A stretch of 64,000 nucleotides of DNA, taken from Plantago major. Its lineage: Eukaryota > Streptophyta > Magnoliopsida > Lamiales > Plantaginaceae. The translations under genes and the position numbers were made by a program. Of the stretch, positions 53,536 through 64,000 are shown piece by piece (position 1 is the stretch's first letter; every line of letters starts with the position of its first letter). The stretch is from contig CM048840.1 of NCBI GenBank assembly GCA_026545765.1, forward strand, positions 81,496,877 to 81,560,876. Reading direction: 5' to 3'. The notes under the pieces were generated by a model. It was not told the origin of the DNA. It did not search any database and was given only the letters and a program-made list of their open reading frames with translations.

Positions 53536-53734
53536 CATAGGCAATTTTATTTAAAATGTCAATATGTTTGGACGGACACATGAAAGCCATTATAAGATGT
53601 ATAATGTAAGGGGAAAAAAATGTCGGTCGACCCAGATCGGTCGGGTCAACCGGCAAAAAAGGTAGATCATATAGTTTTTTCTATAAATCGCTTATGTTTG
53701 TCAATTGTTGCTCAAGTATTAGATTGGAAAGTTT
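53536..53734. other. Unassigned junction DNA
   Basis: No coding frame or recognised repeat. A palindrome-like GGTCGACCCAGATCGGTCGGGTC occurs near 53623-53645. It separates LTR fragment F from the next Tat fragment. Confidence 0.5.
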
Positions 53735-55528
53735 TCATTTACCTGGATCCTTACTGGAACTGAGCTCATGGCCTCCTCTGTGATGGCTAAGTATAGGTAC
53801 AAGGATCTTCTTCAATGGGTTTTGATAATAATGGCGTGACAACAAATATTTCTTCAGGTTCTCGAAGGGCTTCTCACATTTCTTAATCCATTCAAACATA
53901 TCCCCTCTACTTAGGACCTTAATAAAGGGCAAATTCTTCTCTGCTGATCTTGAGATGAATCGACTCAAGGACATGACCCTTCCGAGCAGCTGATGGACTT
54001 CATTGAGTGTCCTAGATTGAGGCAAGTCAAGCATCACCTTGATTTTTTCTGGGTTAGCACTTATTTTTCTCTCAGTCACTATATAACCGAGGAACTTACC
54101 GCCCTTCACTCCAAATGTGCATTTTTGTGGGTTTAGCTAAGGATGGAAAAGCACTTGTTGAGGTGATCAATGTGTTGTTCTTCAGTCTTGCTCTTGACAG
54201 CACGTCATTGACATAAACCTCCATGGTTTTGCCTATCTCTTCTTTAAACATCTTGTTTACTAGTTGTTGGTAAGTAGCTCCCACATTCTTTAACCCAAAA
54301 GGCATGACTTTGAAGCAGTATACTCCTCCGGCCGTGATGAGAGCCATTTTCTTCACGTCCTCTTGAGCCATTCTTATCTGATAGAATCCTTGGAACGCGT
54401 ACATGAAGCTAAGGAGTGCACACCCAGCTGTTGAGTCCATTAGTTGATCGATCCTTGGCAGTGGATACAAATCTTTAGGGCAAAATTATTTAGCCTTGTG
54501 AAGTCGTTGCAAATCCTCCACTTTCATGGGGATTTGTCGACTAGGACCATATTGCATACCCAATCGGGGTATCTTAAATCTTCAATATGCCCAACCTTCA
54601 TTAGTCTCTCCACTTCCTCGGCTATGATGTCATCTTCTACTAGTTGAAAGTCTTTCCTCTTTTGTCTGATGTACTTGACCGTTGGATCCATGTTCAGTCG
54701 GTGAACTGCGATCGTGGGGTCAATTCCTATTAGATCATCAGTGCTCAATGCGAACACATCAACATTGGCCTTGAGGCAGGCTATCAACTTCATCTTTACT
54801 TCTGTGTTCATCATAGCTCCTATCCTTGTCTTTTTATTTGCATCTCCTTCTATAAGTTGGACTTCTCACAAAGTCTCATGCGCCTCCATTTTGCTTCCTT
54901 TCAAAAATTTCTCCTTCTGATTTTCCATCCTAACATTACTACCCACTGGCTTAGGACTGAGTCATGGGACAAGACTTTGTTGGTTATTGATGGCTAAGAT
55001 TGGAGTTGTGGCTCTTCTGGTAGATAGGATGTACCAGTCCCACGCTTCTCTCACATTTCCTACATCCTTTCCTACTGCATTAGGAGTAGGAAACATAACC
55101 CGGATGTGGTACCAATCTGAAAAGGTTCAGCCCTGGGTGCCCGAAGATCACGTTGTAATCAAAGGGTCCACCCACCAGTATGAACATGACTCGATTGGTC
55201 ACTTTTGTTGGTGACCTTCCCATTGACAAATGGAGCTAAATGCTTCCTCTTGGGCGCAATTCGGTGCTCCAAATCCTAGAAAGGAACTTGCTACTCTTCC
55301 CAATTCAATGCGTCCGATATCCATTCTAGCTAATGTCCTGGCCAAGATGATTTTGAAATGAACTTCTTATATCCACAAGGACCTTAGTTACCTTGTAAGT
55401 AGCGATATCCAAGGAAATGACTAGAGTTACATCCAGATCCTCTAGGTCCTCTTCTCCGGAACATGGCGCAGGTATCTCACTTTCGTCGAAAGTAATTGCA
55501 CTATTGCCTCTTAAGATAGGTGGTGCAT
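53735..55528 (-). mobile_element. Tat-lineage gypsy fragment: protease and RT on the minus strand
   Basis: Minus strand, in order. Protease near 55520-55340: ITFDESEIPAPCSGEEDLED, TKVLVDIRSSF, where the D-T-G active site is D-I-R. A decayed linker follows. RT at 54814-53735: IDPTIAVHRLNMDPTVKYIR, DWVCNMVLVDKSP, YPLPRIDQLMDSTAGCALLS, VMPFGLKNVGATYQQLVNKM, MEVYVNDVLSRAR (YVDD box changed to YVND), [40 protein letters not shown]. It is close to E1 in sequence but not the same copy. The RNase H and integrase end is missing; the protease end is cut by copia C. Confidence 0.88.
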
Positions 55529-56949
55529 TGTTAGGAATATCTGTTAGTATTTTGATCACTCATCACAAGTTCTTATCTTAGCCAGAAAGGTGATTAAGTA
55601 CTCTTGGTTCACTTGAACATTGTAAAAGAGAAAATCACTGAGTATGAGTAGTCTCGTAAATCTTGTATTAGGATTATAGGTCTCTGAGTGTAATTTTTAT
55701 TTCAAGAAGACCATGAAGATCAATCCTAGCAATGGAGCTTATCTGAAGATTAGAAGACTGAAGATTGCACAAGATTTATGAAGACATCAAGGTTTAGTCT
55801 AACTCAGAAAGACTATGTTCTTAACCCTCAATTAAGTGTATTTACTTATATTTGAAATAAGGTTATGAACATATGACATCATGAGTAAGGAGCATGCTAG
55901 CCATCAGAAAGGCTCATGTATCCGTTGGACTAAAGGACAATGAAACGATTACTATGCATTAAATGCATTGGCGAGAATTACCACGAAAGCAAGTCCTCTC
56001 GAAAAATGAGATAATGACTTACGAGTACATAGTTGAAGATATAAGCGGATATAATTTGATAGAAACTGTGGATATAATCAAATGCCTCTCAAATTTATCT
56101 ATATATATCACAAACTTAGATGCTGAGAAATACACCTTAGAACGCTCTATCTTGCAAACTTACCATCAAGCAAAGTCTCTCTCAAGCACTCTACTATCCT
56201 TTCTGAAAGCTTTCTGATTGCTTAAAGAATCACTATTAGTTCTAAGTTGTCCTGAACCTTAACAAGAGATTGTTATTCGTGAAAGAGTTGGTATGGATAC
56301 CCTTTCTGAAGCTCATTCTCCAGAATGGACATCAATTACTTGGGTCAGTAAAGAGAAGACTGCCATCCACTGAATAAGTGAATTAAGTAGTCTTGTTCTA
56401 TCAGGCTCTCTGAAAACATAACTGAAAAGTTATACGAGAAGCCTTTCTGACAAAAACCATATAACCAAACACCAACAAGGCGTGGAGTAGAGGAAGTACT
56501 TGATTTGGGAAATCAGGGAATAACTCCAAGGTTATCTGAGTAGAGGAAGTACTTAGCTCTAGGAGCTGGGGAATAACTCAGGGGGAACATTTGGTTGGGA
56601 ACCTTTTGTTTAAGAATCTTAGAATAGGATTTTTGTAAGGTGAACTCAATTATCTGTTCTAGTGAATTCTAGGTCTCAGAAAGACCGAAGTGGATTAGTT
56701 GGAGGATTACGCCACCTCCAGATACCACTATACTTGCTGTGTCATTTACCTTTCTGTATTTACATCTCAGCAAAGCACACACACACATACTTATTGTTTC
56801 TACACTTATCTATCTTAAAGTCTTCCGCGCTCTGAATCTAAGTATCAGAAACACCCAGGTTTCTGAGAAATTGTGTGTATCGACAAAAGTTTTAAAAGAA
56901 TATTCACCCCCCCCCCCAATCTTTTACTTTGCCGTTATGTGGACCAAAA
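55529..56949 (+). repeat. Copia C 5' LTR (about 1421 bp)
   Basis: TGTTAGGAATATCTGTTAG to TGTGGACCAAAA; by comparison the end should be ACCAACA, so the terminal CA is mutated. It is shorter than in A and B because of deletions in the first half. TATATATA at 56100-56107 replaces TATAAATAT. Confidence 0.9.
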
Positions 56950-56951
56950 AG

Positions 56952-56963
56952 TGGTATCAGAGC
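56952..56963 (+). other. Copia C primer binding site
   Basis: TGGTATCAGAGC, the initiator-Met tRNA type, as in A. Confidence 0.95.
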
Positions 56964-57066
56964 AGGAGGTTCACAAGACTTCTGCACTGAACCTAGATCC
57001 CCAGATAGGTGAAGGAACTTTTTCCCTTTCTGAGGACTATATAATTTGTGTGTTAAGTGTGCAGGT

Positions 57067-58448
57067 ATGTCTCTGAGTGATGCACCCATTCTGAAGCCAG
57101 AAAACTACGAGAAATGGAAGAACAACATGATGCTCCATCTGGAGGCCATTAGCGACGAGATGATCCATGTCATCAATGAAGGGCCTATCAAAATCAGACA
57201 ACTAAGACAAGTTACTGAGGTGTCTGATGGAAGAAAAGCCTCAGATACGGAAGATGGAAGTGAGGATGCAACTGCTAGTGATAGTGGTTGTATTGCTCAT
57301 GGAAGCATTATGTATGAAGACAAGCCAAGAGATCTCTGGACATCTGAAGATGCCAAGAGACATAGATTGGACGGTCAAGCTCGTAATATAATTATCAGAT
57401 CGACACCTGAGCACATATAGTGTAAACTATGGGGTGCTAAAACGGCGAAAGTTGCCTGGCAACTGATTGAAGAAATCTGTGTCGGAACTGAGAAAACCAA
57501 GGAAAACAAGTTCGAAGTTCTTAAATTGAAATTTCAAAATTTCAAAATTTCAAACAAGGTCCCACTGAAACTCTCGAAGAACTTGATTTCAGGTTTACCA
57601 CTCTGATGAGTGATATGGCTGCACTTGGTGAAAGCAATAGATACTCCCAGTCAGAAAAGATTAAGACAATTGTCAGAAGTCTTAATCACAACTGGGAACA
57701 CACGAAATTCTTTTATTTTAACCAAGGGATGCCAAGTATTACTCCAGTAGAACTCTTCTCTCATCTTGCTACTGTAGACTATGAGACAACTCAAAGAGAA
57801 CAAATAGCTGAAAAGTTGCAAAGTGTTGCTCTAGTTTCACAAGGTACTTCTGAAAAGAAGGATACCAAAGATGCATCTGAAGAAAATGCTCTTGCAGTAA
57901 GACACATGAAGAAATTTGTGAGTCAAGAGATTGAGAGAAGAAAAGCTAAAGAAAAGCTGAAAAAGCATCTTGGCCCAAACTATCATCAGTACAAGAACAT
58001 ATAAATGAACAACTCTCTGAACACCCCCATTCAGAAAGGTGTTAGTACAGAAACCACAGAAATAGGAAATGATATCTGTTTCTATTGTCAAAAGCCTGGT
58101 CACTTCAAGAGAGATTGTCCAGCTTTAAATAAGCTCAAGACAGGTGACAAAAAGGACAGAAGAAATTTCAAAAGAAATCAAAGAGCCTTTCTGACTGAAG
58201 AAAGGAAAAAGATTCAAATTCAACTTGATGCTCTAGACATTGAGACAGATTCTGAAGATGAAGATTCAGATGACTCAAACCTACCATCACCAGAATTGTG
58301 TGGAATCACCCACGAAGTAATCGACTTCGGCCTTAAGAAGAAAGAAATGTGTGGAGTTGCTGAAATCGCTGGTCCAGACATCTCCAACATTGAAACATTT
58401 ATGGCTGATGAGGTAACTAATAATTCACAATTTCTGTACTTTGAAAGT
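57067..58448 (+). pseudogene. gag: Copia C gag, zinc knuckle intact
   Basis: Start MSLSDAPILKPENYEKWKNN at 57067, stop TAG at 57418. The core then suffers a 10-bp duplication (CAAAATTTCA near 57530-57553) that shifts the frame. It resumes at 57606-58004 (SDMAALGESNRYSQSEKIKT, GMPSITPVELFSHLATVDYE), a TAA, then the same frame with CFYCQKPGHFKRDC, a complete CX2CX4HX4C knuckle, and a basic region KLKTGDKKDRRNFKRNQRA. Solo LTR H interrupts at 58449 just before the coiled coil. Confidence 0.88.
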
Positions 58449-59389
58449 TGTTAGAACTGTAGGACCGGGATTGGTACTTTTGGACAGTTTCGAACGATGT
58501 TGACTATTGATGTTGAGTCAACACCGTTTCTCAACAGTGAACAGTGTTCAACTAAACTACGACAACAGTAAACTGTAATCGGCAGAACTCAATAAAGTGC
58601 AGCGGAATAAAACTGAACACGAGATTTCTAAAGCCGGTATATAAAGATACCGACGGTGCCGTAGCAAAACTTCTACTAAACTAGAAAAGTAGAATTACAA
58701 AAAGAAGTTTAATCCAATCACAAACGATTGATTAAACTTACAGAAAACTAGACCTAGAACAGATAAGAAAAACCTATTCTAGTTCAATGATACTAGAGTA
58801 ATTCTCAATCTTTAGAGAACACTCACAAGTAAACACCGAGGTAAAGGTCTAGTAAAGCAAGACGCCTAAACAAAATAATCTTCTCTCTTTTTGTTCTTGG
58901 AGTGGCGACCTTACAAGCCTCCTTCTTCTTCTATATATAATTGCGGCAATCTCATCACAGGAAGAAGCAAGTCGGCAGCAGGCAGGCCCAAGTCTTCCCA
59001 AACTTGGATTCGTGGTAAGGAAACTTCCTTTGATGTATTAATGGTATAAGGAGTCTTCTAGATATCAATCTCTTTTAAATCTCACTTTCCTTATAGCATA
59101 ATATTCTTTCATGAATCATTATGGCAGCTTCCTTACAACAATTATGGATCCTTTAATCTTCAAGCCCATCACGCCTATTCTTCTTATTTGGCCCTTTTGC
59201 TACAGTGCCCGTTTGCTACAGTAACTGCTACAGTGCCTGCTGATAACCAATCGTGATCCATTAAGCATGTTGAGGAACTTGATATATCCTACAAAATAAT
59301 CATAGAAAAATAACTACAAACGTTGAACCGGTTAATAAACGAAGAAAGGCCAAATTAACAAAACAAGTGCAATATAAATTGCACTTTCA
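58449..59389. mobile_element. H: solo LTR (941 bp) of another family
   Basis: Begins TGTTAGAACTGTAGG and ends GCACTTTCA, with AAAGT duplicated at 58444-58448 and 59390-59394; removing it restores the gag frame of copia C. It contains CTATATATAA (58931-58940) and a TGCTACAGTGCC-type tandem word near 59196-59240. No relative occurs in the window; copia or gypsy membership cannot be decided from the LTR alone. Orientation was not determined, though the TATA word suggests +. Confidence 0.88.
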
Positions 59390-60477
59390 AAAGTGATGAT
59401 GGAATTGAGGATCTGGAACTAGTCAAAAGTGAATTGGATCGTTATGAGAAAGAATTTCTGGAGGCACAATCTAAAACCAGAATTCTAGAAGAAAGCAAAG
59501 AAACTCTTGAGAAAGAGGTTTCTGAGCTAAACAGGGTATCTGAGAGCAAGAACGCTGAAATAGCCTTTCTGAAAGCTCAGATATCTGAGAATGAAAATTC
59601 TCACAAACTAGCCTTAGACAAACTGAATAAGAAAATGATGGAGCTACTCTCTGAAAATGAAGAACTTAGAAAGAAAGAGCTATCTTTCCAATCTTATGCA
59701 AAGGCTAGTGACACTCTCACTGAGGTTCAATCCTATCAGAGAGACCCTTCTGAGAAAGGTGGACTTGGACTTGACGAACAATCAAGTAATTCATCTCCTC
59801 TGAAAAAGAGTGATGAAAGGTTGACCTTTGTAAAAAGTCAACAGAATGGTTCTTCAATCACCTACAGCATTGGTCAGAAAGCTAAGGTAGTTAACAAAGG
59901 AAAGGCAGTAGCAACCCAGCCTTTGAAAGAACAACAAGTTCACAAGAAACAGGTGGATAAGGTTTCTGAAAAGAAACACAAGCCTCAGATCTGCAACCAT
60001 CCACATTGCTACATTACTAGGAAGGGAAAAATTGCTAGAATAGGCAAATTCTCTACTATACCATTTTATGAATATAAAGATGGTGCAGAAACTAGTAAGG
60101 CTTCTGAAGAACGAATTCAGAAAGCCAAAAGTGTTCGAAATGGCATTGGCTATCGTGCTATTGGAAAATTCCTTCAGCAACAATACAAGGAAGGACAAGA
60201 ACAATGGCGCAAGGCTGATATTGCTCGCAGCAATAGACAGAAGTGGAAAAATTCTCAAGCCACTGAAAAACTGAATGCCAGAGTTAGAAGGAACTTGGGC
60301 AGAAAAGCTAAGCTTGCTGAAAAGCAATCCCAGAAACCCAGGATCCAGAAAGCACCAAAGGGAACATCTAGAAACACACTGATTTCATTGCATCTCCTTC
60401 TGATCAAGCTAGGCAAAAACAAACTCCCAAGAAATTCACTAAAATGTGGATTCCTACTGGAAGAATGTTTAGTCTAA
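59390..60477 (+). pseudogene. Copia C coiled-coil and basic region
   Basis: Open for 347 codons from 59434. Coiled coil: LESKETLEKEVSEL-type heptads (SELNRVSESKNAEIAFLKAQ, ISENENSHKLALDKLNKKMM, LSENEELRKKELSFQSYAKA). A linker ends GLGLDEQSSNSSPLKKSDER. The basic region is NGIGYRAIGKFLQQQYKEGQ, EQWRKADIARSNRQKWKNSQ, LNARVRRNLGRKAKLAEKQS. This is the best preserved copy of this part in the window. The final residues after PKGTSRNT are out of frame. Confidence 0.75.
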
Positions 60478-61045
60478 GTGGTTCTATCTCTGAAGCAAGA
60501 ACCTAACTCACATTTCTGTTTTGCGAGCGCTTCTTGGACTAAGGCTCGATGGCTATTTGATAGTGGATCACGGAAAGCACATGGCGGAGACAAGCAAATC
60601 TGGTCAACTACAAAGCTTGCATTAATGGACGGACATCGATTCTTTGGAGGAGAATTAAATCCCTCTGCAGGATTTGTAGCGTCAAATTGGGATCACTAAC
60701 AATCACTGACGTACTACATGTTAAGGGTTTGAAATATAATCTATTTAGCATGAGCCAATTTCCAGACAAAGGCTTCACGGGTAAATTCAAAGCAAAATAC
60801 AGTAAACTTATTGACAATGAGTCAAGCAGCGATCTTGGTTGCTTTCGGCGGAAAAGCGATCTTTATGTTGCCGATTGGGCATCTGCCACTTGAAGAATGT
60901 CTCATGGTGAGTCAATCAGGTCACCGGAAAACCTTTGGTTATGGCACAAAAAGTAGTCGTTTGAATTTCAAAACTCTGAACAAACTTGCAAAGAAAGAGT
61001 TAGTGGTTGGCCTTCCCAAAACATCTTTCAGAAAGGATGGTATCT
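60478..61045 (+). pseudogene. pol: Copia C protease and start of integrase
   Basis: ARWLFDSGSRKAHGGDKQIW has the D-S-G but has changed around it (A: WHFDSGCGKHMTGDE). DVLHVKGLKYNLFSMSQFPD and, in shifted frames, LNFKTLNKLAKKELVVGLPK follow, then copia D begins after TATCT (61041-61045). Several frameshifts. Confidence 0.8.
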
Positions 61046-62720
61046 TGTTGGTCCAGATAACGGCAAAGTAAAAGACTAGAGGGGGGGGGTGAATAGTCTT
61101 TTAAAACTTTTGTCGATAAAAACTATTTCTCGATATACGTGTAGATGTCGATACTTAAATCTGAGCGGAAGACTTAAGATAGATAAGTGCAGAAACAGTT
61201 AAAGTGTGTGTGTGTGTGTTGCTGAAATGTAAGTACAGAAAAGTAAATAACACAGCAAGTATAGTGGTATCTGGAGGTGGCGTAATCCTCCAATTAATCC
61301 ACTTCGGTCTTCCAGAGATCTAGAATTCACTAGAATAGATAATTGAGGTCACCTTACAAAAATCCTATTCTAAGATTCCTTTAAACAAATGGTTCCCAAC
61401 CTAATGTTCCCCCTGAGTTGTTCCCCGGCTTCCTCAGCCAAGTACATCCTATACTCAGAAACCTTTTTGAGCTATTCCCTAGCTTCCCAAGCTAAGTACT
61501 TCATGTGCTCAATAACCTTGGAGTTATTCCTTAGTTTCTCAAACTAAGTACTTCCTGTACTCCACGCCAGTTATGGTGTTGGTTTTGGTTTGAGTTGTTA
61601 GATGAGCTTCTTAGTTAACTTTTCAGTTAATCCGATAGCTCTGTGAATCAAGTATACTTAATACACTTTTCAATGTATGGTATCTTGTTCTTTTTACTGA
61701 CCTAAGTCTTAGATAAATGTTCAAGAGAATGAATCTCAGATGCTTGATCTTTTGATTCAACTCTTTCACAGATAGCAGTGCTTGTTTAGGATCAGGACAC
61801 TTAGAACTTTAGTGCTACTTAAGATCACTAGCTTTGGTCGCAACAGAAAGCTTGAGGATAAGTAGTTTGCTTGAGAGAGTAAGATATGTGTTCAGTGAAA
61901 GTTCTTCAGATTGTGTGTTCTCAAGCAGTCTAAGTGTTGATATTTAAGATGAATTTGAGTGCCGTTTGAATAGTATCCGTTAGGCTCAAATCAAATTCAA
62001 ACTATTGATATCTGTGTATAGTACTGTAGCAGTTTTGTCAACGGAACTACCGTTACTTTTGTTCAGACATCTCTGTCCGTGCATTAAATGCATTGTACTA
62101 TACTTTTTGTCCTGTAGTGCCAATGGAACTATGCTTTGTATCAGAGACTAACTTTATCAGTTTTCTCTGGGTTTTAGAACGTCCTTATCTTCAACTTCAG
62201 ATACCACAGTTATTGAAACAACATTGTTTGCAATATATATTTCTTTTTCAGAAATGTGGTTAAAGCTCAAGGTATCTGAGTGTAGATATCTGTGGACACT
62301 TTCCTTGTTTCCCAGATGGACCTCTTGACTTCTCAGATATCTCTTGTGACATGACTTGTTTTAACAATCATTCGCGTCTTCCAGAAATCTGGGAAAGGTA
62401 TCTGTAAACTATTTCAGTAATCTTGTGCAGTTCTTCAAATCTTCAATGTCGTTGAACTTGTTCTGCTTGGATGTCTTCTTCTTGGTCTTCTCTTCATAAA
62501 ATAAAAATTACATTTTGAGACCTAACATCCTATACAAGATTAGCTAGATTATCATACTTAGTGGGTTTCCTCTTTTACAATGTTCAAGTGAACCAAGAGT
62601 ACTAATCACCTTCCTGAAACTAAGATAAGTCATCATGTTGCTGATCAAAATCTAAACAGATATTTCTAACAAAATATCTAACAAATTTTCCTATCAAATT
62701 TCCTAACAAATTTCCTAACA
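61046..62720 (-). repeat. Copia D 3' LTR with amplified first 12 bp
   Basis: Read on +, TGTTGGTCC to the outermost CTAACA at 62720. On the minus strand the LTR starts with a run of units TGTTAGGAAATT, TGTTAGGAAATT, TGATAGGAAAATT, TGTTAGATATTT, then TGTTAGAAATATCTG, where A has a single TGTTAGGAATATCTG. The TATA-like word is degraded (TTGATATTTAAG at about 61938). A (TG)n run lies at 61205-61220. Confidence 0.9.
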
Positions 62721-63109
62721 AATTTCCCCCCTTTTTGATCAGTCAACGATGACTATCTATCCTTTTACAAATCTGGATGAGTGAACAATCCAACACTTAG
62801 TCTTTTCTTAAGATTTTTCAATTCATTCAATTAAGTTCAGAAAGTAAACATCAACCAAATCACAAGGTGTGATCTTTGCTGACATGTTATCTTTTATAAA
62901 ATAATATCTGAGATTAGGTTCATCAGATAATTTACAATTGAGGTTTACAGATAACTTTAATACATAAATCAATTTAGCTCAGTCAGAAAAAAAAAACAAA
63001 AATACATAGTAAATTAGGATAACAGGAGTAACCAAGCTCCAAGTAAACATCCTAATAGACTAGTCTTCAAGTCTTCAACTCTTCAAATCTTCAACAGTAG
63101 TTCTACGGA
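62721..63109 (-). other. Copia D polypurine tract and 3' untranslated region
   Basis: On the minus strand the tract reads CAAAAAGGGGGGAAATT and ends at 62721. The remaining sequence matches the A and B 3' untranslated regions and has no coding frame. Confidence 0.8.
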
Positions 63110-64000
63110 TCAGTCTGCAAATTTCCTATCTCCAAACCTTTTGATGCCATCAGAATAATCATAGAGAAGTGTTCTGACGAGCATCTCTGTGTCTCTGGCA
63201 AATCCACAGACCTCTTTGTAGGTTTTGGTAGGATTTTTCTTGACAAAGTGCTTGACCCACAGATACTTTCCCCACTTCCAGGCATGCTCTATTCTGATAT
63301 CTGAAAGCTTGAAATATTCGTAGATAATTCTCAGATATCTGATGTCACCCTTGTATTGATCTTCAGTTAGATAGAACGACTCATAGGGTTCCACAGCAAG
63401 TCTTGCTCTTGTGCCTTTTCCTGTGATATTCAGAATTCTGTGCACATCATCTGGCTTTCCATATGGACATTCATCAGAGAGGTCCTTTCTCATGGCTTCA
63501 GTTCTCTTGACAACTTCAAAATCCAACCAGGCTTTAATGTGTTTGGTGTTGATCAAAGTTGGCTTTAATGTGTTTGGTGTTGATTGGTTCTGGAAATCTT
63601 GAAATTACCAGTAGATGCTTAAGATCCAGAATCCAATAGCCATTTTTCTGTTTGATGCACCTGTAGACAGAGGAATCATTGTCATTCTTCACATACTCTA
63701 TTTTGGCTTCTTCTGGCCTGAGTGTAAGTTGACTTTTTCTTTGCTCGACTCTCGATGCATTCCTTCTCATCTTGAATTCTCTTTGGGGTTGTTGCTTGAA
63801 GAACCACCTGGATAGACTTAGTATTTCGGAGGGTTTTTAGGCTAGGGCTTTGCAGCTATGGGCTCAGTTAGGCTTTCAATTTTCCTTTTTCTGTGAAGAG
63901 GAGCTTCATCTTCATCAGTTTCTTCATCATCATCAAGATTAAATCTTGTGAGAGTTTTACAGCCTTCTTCATTGCCCAGGGACTTGATTTGACCATCTTC
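63110..64000 (-). pseudogene. Copia D ORF2, C-terminal domain
   Basis: Minus strand from the right edge: QIKSLGNEEGCKTLTRFNLD, EETDEDEAPLHRKRKIESLT, shifts near 63840-63770, LTLRPEEAKIEYVKNDNDSS. After a local duplication near 63534-63590 comes the open frame 63556-63110: AWLDFEVVKRTEAMRKDLSD, RARLAVEPYESFYLTEDQYK, HAWKWGKYLWVKHFVKKNPT, LLYDYSDGIKRFGDRKFAD, stop. The C-terminal domain is open in both B and D and nearly identical, while the linker around it is broken in both. Confidence 0.7.

Larger units (their letters stand above)
55529..61045 (+). mobile_element. Copia C: 5' half of a SIRE/Maximus-type element, interrupted by copia D
   Basis: Same family as A, B and D. 5' LTR, PBS, gag and the start of pol are present. 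It is inserted in the Tat fragment after TGCAT (55524-55528). A foreign solo LTR splits its gag, and copia D splits it at the start of integrase; the remainder lies beyond the window, so its 3' LTR and target duplication cannot be checked. Confidence 0.92.
61046..64000 (-). mobile_element. Copia D: SIRE/Maximus-type element, 3' part, runs off the window
   Basis: Minus-strand copy of the same family inserted in copia C after TATCT. Its 3' LTR, polypurine tract and the end of ORF2 are in the window. The rest, and the matching duplication, lie to the right. Confidence 0.92.

Noticed and set aside
53735..55528. Minus-strand Tat fragment as the missing 3' part of E1
   Set aside because: It contains protease and RT, which E1 already has, and lies in the opposite orientation, so it is a separate copy.
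4782..64000. Integrated plant pararetrovirus
   Set aside because: RT-containing segments all have LTRs, integrase motifs or retrotransposon PBS/polypurine signals; no movement protein motif was seen.

Overview
The window is nuclear DNA of a seed plant. It carries Ty3/gypsy elements of the Tat and Athila types and large Ty1/copia elements of SIRE/Maximus character, lineages known only from plants. The species cannot be named from the sequence, and no intact host gene can be supported. Almost everything from 4.8 kb to the right end is a stack of nested LTR retrotransposons, most of whose genes carry stops, frameshifts or deletions.

Layout. 1-4781: AT-rich intergenic DNA with microsatellites, a dispersed repeat pair, a local tandem duplication and a decayed fragment that may be a LINE-type (DUF4283-like) coding region. 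4782-20910: Tat-lineage gypsy element E1 on the + strand: 5' LTR, PBS, gag, protease, RT, decayed RNase H, second archaeal-type RNase H, integrase, and an antisense ORF with two predicted introns. Its 3' LTR is absent. E1 is split in the integrase C-terminus by E2 (11601-17750), an Athila-type element with both LTRs and a perfect 5-bp target duplication (ACAGG) but only gag and protease. 20915-21141 and 53400-53535 are two halves of a diverged Athila-type LTR fragment (F).

F is split by copia element A (+, 21142-53394, target duplication GTTTT). A is split in its second ORF by copia element B of the same family (-, 29808-45823, target duplication AATAG). B contains a solo gypsy LTR, G (34772-35312). 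Next is a fragment of another Tat element (-, 53735-55528), interrupted at 55529 by copia element C (+). C carries a foreign solo LTR, H (58449-59389, target duplication AAAGT), and is interrupted at 61046 by copia element D (-), which runs off the right end.

How the parts work together. The copia family encodes a usual gag-protease-integrase-RT-RNase H polyprotein and then a very large extra 3' ORF (ORF2). ORF2 has an N-terminal domain resembling the 'putative plant transposon protein' type, a middle interrupted by several 78-90 nt GT-AG intervals at the same places in A and B, a long coiled-coil and acidic region, and a conserved C-terminal domain of about 150 residues. The predicted introns in this transposed ORF, the intron-bearing antisense ORF of E1, the tandem hairpins between pol and ORF2 of B, and the head-on A/B arrangement are the most interesting observations. 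Domain and lineage calls come from reading motifs by eye; no database search or alignment program was run.
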